A stretch of DNA of 64,000 bases from CAZNPA01 sp964575095. Its GTDB lineage: Bacteria; Pseudomonadota; Alphaproteobacteria; Rickettsiales; SXRF01. The first letter of the stretch is position 1, and every line of letters begins with the position of its first letter. The notes under the pieces are model-generated. The model had not been told where the DNA came from. It worked only from the letters and a program-made list of their open reading frames with translations, and ran no database searches. The stretch lies in contig CAZNPA010000002.1 of assembly GCA_964575095.1 (NCBI GenBank), positions 124,001 through 188,000 on the forward strand, written 5' to 3'. Below, in pieces: positions 58,448-64,000 of the stretch. The translations under genes and the position numbers were made by a program.

Positions 58448-60700
58448 ATGAGGATTTTACGCTTCTCGCTGCACGCTCGCGCCATGTTCCTGGTCGGTGG
58501 CGTGACCATCCTGTTATTCAGCACGCTCATTTACCGCCATTACCAGCGGGAGGAAACGGAATATGAAACATTGCTGACCGGCCGCGTACAGCTGCAGGCG
58601 GATTTCCTGGCCGCCAGCATCGCGCAGGCGATGTGGGATTTCAACACCAGTTATATTCACTCTGCGGCGGAAAGCGTGCTGCAGGACAACGACATTGCCG
58701 CCGTGGAAGTGTTGGACACAGACGGAAAAACCATGGACGCCTTGCTGGAAAAACCGGCCGGCGATCTTAAGGATAAAAAATATTTCATCATCCACAGCGC
58801 CGTCCGTTACAACCTGGCTGGAAAAACCCAAACGCTGGGTACCGTCAATCTCACCGTTTCCAGGGAAAACATCCGGGCGCAACTGCATGACTATCTGAAA
58901 GATACGGTCTTGCAGGCGATAACGTTCCTATTGTTGCAGATGCTGCTGTTGCATACGATCTTGCGCTATCTGTTGCGACCGGTGCAGTCGATTACCCGCG
59001 CCATGTTGGGTCTGGCGCACGGTAAAACGCACACGGAGATCCCCTCGCAGCAACGCCAGGACGAAATCGGCCAGATGGCGCGCGCGATTCAGGTATTCAA
59101 AAATACCGCCGTGCGCGTTGACGAGCTGATGAGCGAGGTGGAAGCGCGTCGGGAGTTGCAGCGCGAATTGGAGCTGGCCAAGGAGCAGGCGGAAGCCTCG
59201 ACCATGGCGCAAAGCCAGTTTCTGGCCAATATGAGCCACGAGATCAGGACGCCAATGAACGGCATACTCGGCATGGCGCACCTGATGCTCGATACCGATC
59301 CTTCGCCGGTGCAGAAAGAATACATTGCTACCATCACCCATTCGGCCAACAACCTACTCCTGCTCCTCAACGACATTCTCGATTTATCGAAGATCGAGGC
59401 GCAGGAGCTGATTCTGGAAAGCACGTCGTTTGATATCGGCCATAATTTCACGCAGGCGATCAAGCTGTTCAAGCCCATGGCACAAAGCAAAAAAATAGAA
59501 TTGTTGTGGCATATCGATGCAGAGACGCCGGCGATGGTGACCGGTGATCCCGGGCGGTTCGGGCAGATCGTCACCAACCTCATCGGCAATGCAGTGAAAT
59601 TTACCGAGCGCGGCAAGGTCGAGGCGTTCCTGCGTTATGAAAAGGCGCTCGGCCACATCTACTGCAGAATCAATGACACCGGCATCGGTATTCCCGAAGA
59701 CAAGCAATCGCTTATATTCAAAAAATTCACGCAAGGCGATGCATCCATTACGCGCAAATACGGCGGTACCGGCCTGGGGCTTGCCATCACGCGGCAGCTG
59801 GTGGAAATGATGGGCGGCCATATCGGCTTTAACAGCACGGTGGGGCAGGGGACGCATTTCTGGTTCAGCCTGCCGGTGGCGCTGGCATCCGAGGCCGATG
59901 AGGATCAGGAATCCCTATGCCCGGTCAACGCCCTGCGCGTCCAGGCTAGCGCGGCGCGCGTGCTGATCGCCGAAGATCATCCGGTCAACCAGACCGTGCT
60001 TAAAAAATTACTGGAAAAAATAGGATTCACTTCCATTGATATCGCCGAAAACGGCGTGAAGGCGCTGGAGAAATGGCGGGACGGCAGTTACCACGTTATC
60101 TTTATGGATTGCCAGATGCCGGAAAAAGACGGTTACGAAACCACCATCGCCATCCGCCAGCAGGAACGGGAATCGGGCAAGGGCGAACATGTTCTTACCA
60201 TCGCCATGACCGCCAGCGCCATGTCCGGCGATCGCGACGCCTGCTTCAAAGCGGGGATGGACGATTATATCAGCAAGCCGCTCGACCCGGAGTATCTGAA
60301 AACCATTCTTGGCCGAAGATTCATTCTCAAGGTTACGAACGATCCGGTGGTCGCCGGCGCAAGGCACGACGCCACCAATCCGCCGGTGGATATGCAACAC
60401 CTGCGGATGATTGCAGGCGACGAAGAAACGCGTCAGGATCTTTTACGGATGTTTTTCCGCTCAGCGGAAGAAAAACTGGCGATCATGGAGCGCGCCCGCC
60501 GCCACAGCGAAGCCGCCGAATGGAAAAACGCCGCGCATTATTTGAAAGGAGCCGCCGCCAATCTTGGCCTGAAGCCGTTTTCACAGCTCTGCGGCCACGC
60601 CGAGCGCGGCGGGCCGTTTGCCTACACCGAGGCCACTACACTACTGCACAATCTACGCGCAGAAGTGACGCGCATCCGAGTCTACCTCGACAGCGCTTGA
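58448..60700 (+). CDS. Hybrid sensor histidine kinase (HAMP, HisKA, HATPase, REC, HPt)
   Basis: 750 residues from the ATG at 58448, one base after the binding-protein stop. Two membrane helices flank a periplasmic domain of about 130 residues (first helix near 8-28, second near 157-180). They are followed by HAMP, then HisKA with 'SQFLANMSHEIRTPMNGILG' (His about 263), HATPase ('NDTGIGIPEDKQSLIFKKFT', 'GGTGLGLAITRQLVEMMGG'), a receiver with Asp in 'VIFMDCQMPEKDG' (about 552) and an HPt domain with His in 'HYLKGAAANLG' (about 696). It is a full internal phosphorelay. The output regulator is not in the window. Confidence 0.93.
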   Translation: MRILRFSLHARAMFLVGGVTILLFSTLIYRHYQREETEYETLLTGRVQLQADFLAASIAQAMWDFNTSYIHSAAESVLQDNDIAAVEVLDTDGKTMDALLEKPAGDLKDKKYFIIHSAVRYNLAGKTQTLGTVNLTVSRENIRAQLHDYLKDTVLQAITFLLLQMLLLHTILRYLLRPVQSITRAMLGLAHGKTHTEIPSQQRQDEIGQMARAIQVFKNTAVRVDELMSEVEARRELQRELELAKEQAEASTMAQSQFLANMSHEIRTPMNGILGMAHLMLDTDPSPVQKEYIATITHSANNLLLLLNDILDLSKIEAQELILESTSFDIGHNFTQAIKLFKPMAQSKKIELLWHIDAETPAMVTGDPGRFGQIVTNLIGNAVKFTERGKVEAFLRYEKALGHIYCRINDTGIGIPEDKQSLIFKKFTQGDASITRKYGGTGLGLAITRQLVEMMGGHIGFNSTVGQGTHFWFSLPVALASEADEDQESLCPVNALRVQASAARVLIAEDHPVNQTVLKKLLEKIGFTSIDIAENGVKALEKWRDGSYHVIFMDCQMPEKDGYETTIAIRQQERESGKGEHVLTIAMTASAMSGDRDACFKAGMDDYISKPLDPEYLKTILGRRFILKVTNDPVVAGARHDATNPPVDMQHLRMIAGDEETRQDLLRMFFRSAEEKLAIMERARRHSEAAEWKNAAHYLKGAAANLGLKPFSQLCGHAERGGPFAYTEATTLLHNLRAEVTRIRVYLDSA

Positions 60701-60794
60701 TGTTAGGGCGCGCGCGTCCACGGTGATATTGGGACAATAATAGAAACCGCTTGCAATATTTCTAACGGATCATTATGTCCAAGTTCAAATATCA

Positions 60795-60814
60795 TGATAA
60801 TGATTCTCATTTGC
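60795..60814. promoter_or_regulatory. Fur-box-like site upstream of the porin gene
   Basis: tgataatgattctca (60795-60809) matches the Fur 7-1-7 consensus TGATAAT-N-ATTATCA at 13 of 14 defined positions and continues as 'tttgc'. It lies 40 bases upstream of the porin ATG (60849). Iron-responsive repression of the porin is suggested. Confidence 0.6.
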
Positions 60815-60848
60815 ATAGATGATCGCTCTCTCATTTAGGAAAACCCGT

Positions 60849-62099
60849 ATGAAAAATGTCAACACCACCACTTGCCTTGTCAGCGCACTGCTCTTTTTGG
60901 CTGCTGCGCCTGTCGCGTTTGCCGCCGAAGAAGCGAAAGACCCGTACGAAGATAACGTGTTCGGAAACTGGAACGGCGCACGCGATACATTCGCTAAGCA
61001 TGGCGTCGACGTCACCTTCCAATACAAGGCCGATCTGTGGGCGATCACCGACGGCGGCATCAAGCGCGGCAACAACTATAACGACAATCTGGACATCAAG
61101 TTCGCCATCGACGGCGAGAAGGCGTTCGGTGTCAAAGGCAACAAGGCGTTCATCTCTTTCGTCAACAATCTGGGCGGAAAACCAAACGCCAATCAGGTAG
61201 GCAGTCTGCAGGGCATCGACAATTTCGAAACGCTGACCAACACCTTCAAGCTCTACGAAGCCTGGGTGGACCAGAGTTTTATGGATGACAAGCTATCGGT
61301 GCTGGTGGGCTTGCATGATTTGAACACCGAATTCGTCGTGACCGACAGCTCCGCCAATTTCATCAAGCCGGTGATGCAAATCGGACAGGATTTTGCTCAG
61401 GCCGGCCTCAATGGCCCGTCCGTATTTCCCAACACGTCGCTTTCGACGCGGGTGAAATATTCGCCGAGCGAAAGCCAATATGTGCAGGCGGCGGTGTTCG
61501 ACGGCGTTCCCGGCAATCCGGCGCATCCGCATGGCACGCACATTGATTTAAACAGCGGTGATGGATTACTTTTAATCGCCGAAGCCGGATGGACGCCCGC
61601 AGTGGCCGACGCCGATAACAGCCCCAACAAACTGGCCGTGGGCGCCTGGACATACACCAAATCGTTTCCCGATCAGGTTACTGCAAGCAATGAGCGCAAC
61701 GATGGCGCGTACGGTCTTTCCAGTTGGCAATTTTACCGTGACGGCAAAGGCGACAGCAGCCGCACCGCCACCGGATTTTTCCGTGTCGGTTTTGCCAACG
61801 GCGACATCAACACCGTCGACTGGGCGTATGAAGCCGGCATCGTTGGCAATGGCTGGGTGAAGGCACGCCCGGACGGCGAATTCGGTTTTGGCATCGGACA
61901 GGCGCATGTCTCCAATAAGTTCATCCAGAACAATGCCGGCTTTGACCGAAATGAATACAGCTTCGAGCTTTATTACCGAGATACGTTGGGCAAGGGCATC
62001 GCCGTGCAGCCCGACCTGCAATATATCGTCAACCCCGGCGTCAACCCGGCGGTGGACAATGCCACGGTCGTCGGCTTGCGCGTAGACATCAATTTCTAG
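60849..62099 (+). CDS. OprB-like carbohydrate-selective outer-membrane porin
   Basis: 416 residues from the ATG at 60849. Signal peptide ('LVSALLFLAAAPVAFA') is followed by the OprB pattern 'NVFGNWNGARDTFAKHGVDV', 'YEAWVDQSFMDDKLSVLVGL' and a C-terminal beta-strand ending in Phe ('VVGLRVDINF'). OprB-family barrels carry sugars across the outer membrane, but the presence of a Fur-like site suggests it may serve another solute. Single gene, not obviously in an operon. Confidence 0.82.
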   Translation: MKNVNTTTCLVSALLFLAAAPVAFAAEEAKDPYEDNVFGNWNGARDTFAKHGVDVTFQYKADLWAITDGGIKRGNNYNDNLDIKFAIDGEKAFGVKGNKAFISFVNNLGGKPNANQVGSLQGIDNFETLTNTFKLYEAWVDQSFMDDKLSVLVGLHDLNTEFVVTDSSANFIKPVMQIGQDFAQAGLNGPSVFPNTSLSTRVKYSPSESQYVQAAVFDGVPGNPAHPHGTHIDLNSGDGLLLIAEAGWTPAVADADNSPNKLAVGAWTYTKSFPDQVTASNERNDGAYGLSSWQFYRDGKGDSSRTATGFFRVGFANGDINTVDWAYEAGIVGNGWVKARPDGEFGFGIGQAHVSNKFIQNNAGFDRNEYSFELYYRDTLGKGIAVQPDLQYIVNPGVNPAVDNATVVGLRVDINF

Positions 62100-62139
62100 T
62101 GTAGCGTCGGCTGCCAAGCCTTGCTAAGGTGGGTGCGTG

Positions 62140-63429
62140 ATGTTTGCGCAGATCCGCCAGCTGAGAATTTATTGTTTGCAGCAATACCAGCGCGACCGGT
62201 TTGATTTCCGGCTCTGGGGTGTCGCGGTGCTGGCGGCGCTGGTGTTTCCCTGGATATTCGTTACCCGCCGTGACGTAACGGACATGCTGTGCGTGCTCAT
62301 CGGCATCTGTTTCCTGATACATTCTTACCGTGAGCGGCAATGGCAGTGGACGCGTGATCCGGCGCTGCGGATCGGCGTGTGCGCCTGGGTATGGCTGTGC
62401 CTGGTGGTAAGCCCGCTGGCGGCGAACCCCGTTGCTTCGATTCTGGGCGCCCTGCCGTGGGTGCGTTTCCTGCTGCTCTACGCCGCCCTGCGTCACTGGC
62501 TTTGCTCCAATGAAACGGTACTGCGGTTATTGGCGGGTTCGCTGCTGGTTTTAATCGCCCTGATATCGGCGGACACTCTGTGGCAATACATGTATGGCGT
62601 TTCATTTTTCGGCCATGCCATCCCTGAAGGCGGCCGCCTTACCGGACCGATGCATCATGTCAGGGTCGGCATTTACCTGACGAAGATGATGGTGCCGCTG
62701 CTGGCGCCGCTGCTGTATTTCACCCTGCGTGATAGCCAGTGGACATTATTGGGCATGGGCTGCTTTGTCTGCCTGTTGGCGGCGGCGGCTATTTTACTCT
62801 CCGGCGAACGCACGGCGTTTTTCAGCATGGTATTTGCCATACTGGCCTTCGGCTTCCTGATGGTGTCCCGGTTGCCAAAAATAGGGATGATCTATTTTTC
62901 CACGTTGTCGCTGTTGGTTGCAGGCGGGCTTTGGCTATGGCAAAGCCAAGATTGGGTACGGTACCGCATTGACGAGATGCTGTTTACGCTCAACGATTTC
63001 GGCGCGTCGCCCTACGGCAATTTGTTTATCGCCGGGTATGAGATGGGCAAGGAACACTGGCTGCTTGGCGTCGGCCTCAAAGGGTTCCGCGAGACGTGCC
63101 ATACGCTGATCGATCAGGGCGTCATTACTTACTGCAACCTGCATCCGCATAATCTCTATCTCGAATGGTGGGCTGAGGCGGGAGCGGTTGGCCTGGCGTT
63201 ATTTGTCGCGCTGGTGATCGCACTGCTGCGCGAGGGGTTCCAGCAATTTTATCGCGGGCGCGGATTGGCGCTGATTCTTCCCTGCGGCGCGTTGGCGACT
63301 TGTGTGGTACATTTTTTCCCGTTCATGGTGACGCAAAGCGCGTTCATCAACTGGGGAGCGCTGCTGTTATGGTATTCGCTGGCGCTAGGGATGTCGGGGC
63401 TCTCTCACGTTTCGGCGGCTAAGCCATGA
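62140..63429 (+). CDS. O-antigen ligase/polymerase-like membrane protein
   Basis: 429 residues from the ATG at 62140 (a GTG just before it is possible). About ten membrane helices and a large periplasmic loop near the C-terminus, with 'HPHNLYLEWWAEAGAVGLAL' (the conserved His-rich WaaL/Wzy_C motif) and 'GYEMGKEHWLLGVGLKGFRE'. Such proteins ligate O-antigen to lipid A-core or polymerise surface glycans on the periplasmic side. Exact reaction uncertain. It overlaps the convergent unknown gene by 11 bases. Confidence 0.85.
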   Translation: MFAQIRQLRIYCLQQYQRDRFDFRLWGVAVLAALVFPWIFVTRRDVTDMLCVLIGICFLIHSYRERQWQWTRDPALRIGVCAWVWLCLVVSPLAANPVASILGALPWVRFLLLYAALRHWLCSNETVLRLLAGSLLVLIALISADTLWQYMYGVSFFGHAIPEGGRLTGPMHHVRVGIYLTKMMVPLLAPLLYFTLRDSQWTLLGMGCFVCLLAAAAILLSGERTAFFSMVFAILAFGFLMVSRLPKIGMIYFSTLSLLVAGGLWLWQSQDWVRYRIDEMLFTLNDFGASPYGNLFIAGYEMGKEHWLLGVGLKGFRETCHTLIDQGVITYCNLHPHNLYLEWWAEAGAVGLALFVALVIALLREGFQQFYRGRGLALILPCGALATCVVHFFPFMVTQSAFINWGALLLWYSLALGMSGLSHVSAAKP

Positions 63430-63871
63430 CGCCGTCCATGGAATAAGCGAAGCAGGCGTAAAAACCTTCCGGCGCCGCCAGCACGGTGCGCGCCTTGGCG
63501 CGGCAGAGATCGTATAGTATTTTCCAGCCGTTGCTTAGGTCATACACTTTAAACCGGTGATCGTCAGTGATATCGGGCGTGATATCGATGAAATCCTTGC
63601 TCAGTTTTCCGACGATTGATTTTACCTGACCCTGGAACAGGATAAAAATATCGCCGTCCTCGCACAGGAAAAGGTAGCCGTCGAAATCCGCCAGCCGATC
63701 GATCAGCGTCTTTGCCACGAAATGCGCGCGCAGCCCATGGTTATAGCGCTCCGGCTTGTCGGCAAGGTTGACATGGATGCAGCGCCAGCTGCTCATGGGA
63801 CTCGGCTCCAGCGATTTCACTTTCTCCAGCAGCCGTGCCGCGGCGTTTTGATGCACTATGTTCATAATCAT
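63419..63871 (-). CDS. Unknown cytoplasmic protein
   Basis: 150 residues, very strong 'aaggagggg' ahead of the start (63871; a second ATG at 63865). No signal or membrane helix. 'YLFLCEDGDIFILFQGQVKS' and 'NGWKILYDLCRAKARTVLAA' suggest an alpha/beta domain. I do not recognise the family. A repeat-free gap of about 100 bases separates it from the tRNA fragment. Confidence 0.65.
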   Translation of the reverse strand: MIMNIVHQNAAARLLEKVKSLEPSPMSSWRCIHVNLADKPERYNHGLRAHFVAKTLIDRLADFDGYLFLCEDGDIFILFQGQVKSIVGKLSKDFIDITPDITDDHRFKVYDLSNGWKILYDLCRAKARTVLAAPEGFYACFAYSMDGVMA

Positions 63872-63971
63872 CACCCCTCCTTAAAACCTTCTCTAAAAAA
63901 GGAGCAATAATCGTGCCAGATTTCGGGAGTAGAAATAGAATGAATACTATTAAATAACAATAGATTATAAC

Positions 63972-64000
63972 TGGCGGAGAGGGGGGGATTCGAACCCCCG
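63972..64000 (-). tRNA. tRNA-Ser, 3' part (truncated by window edge)
   Basis: Reading the minus strand, the fragment gives a T-arm (ggggg-ttcgaat-ccccc), acceptor 3' strand cctctcc, discriminator G and encoded CCA. The G discriminator and cctctcc acceptor are typical of tRNA-Ser. The anticodon is outside the window. Confidence 0.85.

Overview
The window reads as chromosomal DNA of a flagellated, aerobic Gram-negative bacterium, most likely an alphaproteobacterium. The support is the order coxB-coxA-ctaB-coxF-like-ctaG-coxC-DUF983, an usg gene, the lgt-midA-pgeF and maeB/mutS neighbourhoods, a NodT-type outer-membrane lipoprotein and a moderately GC-rich, densely packed gene layout. I cannot name a genus from the sequence alone.

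Layout. (1) 1-17.8 kb: a flagellar filament and hook block: flgN-like (partial), flgK, flgL, fliW, a TPR-methyltransferase, fliB (flagellin lysine methylase), fliC, a FlaG-like gene, fliD, fliS, then fliK-flgD-flgE behind a well-formed sigma-54 promoter and closed by a terminator. (2) 18-28.8 kb: a small unknown gene, usg, tRNA-Lys(CTT), three arginine-succinyltransferase-pathway-type genes (an aldehyde dehydrogenase, AstE-like, AstB), a four-gene DevBCA/NodT tripartite export operon, an SDR and a LOG-family gene. (3) 28.9-38 kb: recJ, cysTWA-like sulfate importer, pgsA, ilvE, pgeF, midA, lgt. (4) 38.6-44.5 kb: the cytochrome c oxidase operon, preceded by a PhoB-box-like triple repeat. (5) 44.5-49.8 kb: a divergent sigma-70 region-2-like protein under a palindromic operator, malic enzyme, a zinc-finger (zf-HC2-like) anti-sigma-like protein and an unknown gene, the last two sharing a duplicated 50-bp promoter module. 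(6) 49.85-64 kb: mutS, a small secreted protein, coaBC-dut, a VUT-family transporter, a ThiF-like enzyme, an SH3 protein, a redoxin, a periplasmic binding protein paired with a hybrid histidine kinase, an OprB-like porin behind a Fur-box-like site, an O-antigen-ligase-like protein, an unknown gene and the 3' end of a tRNA-Ser.

Functional links. The first block builds the hook, junction, filament and cap, with chaperones (FlgN, FliS), an assembly/translation regulator (FliW) and at least one flagellin modifier (FliB). The cox block provides the terminal oxidase with its haem O synthase and Cu chaperone. The most intriguing part is 44.5-49.8 kb, which may encode an undescribed sigma/anti-sigma-like circuit. 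The window is also unusually rich in palindromic repeat families. Several fill whole intergenic spaces, abut or contain start codons (ctaB, ctaG, lgt, maeB), and one lies in frame inside midA.

No gap without a gene exceeds about 300 bases. All calls rest on reading motifs by eye; no database search was run.
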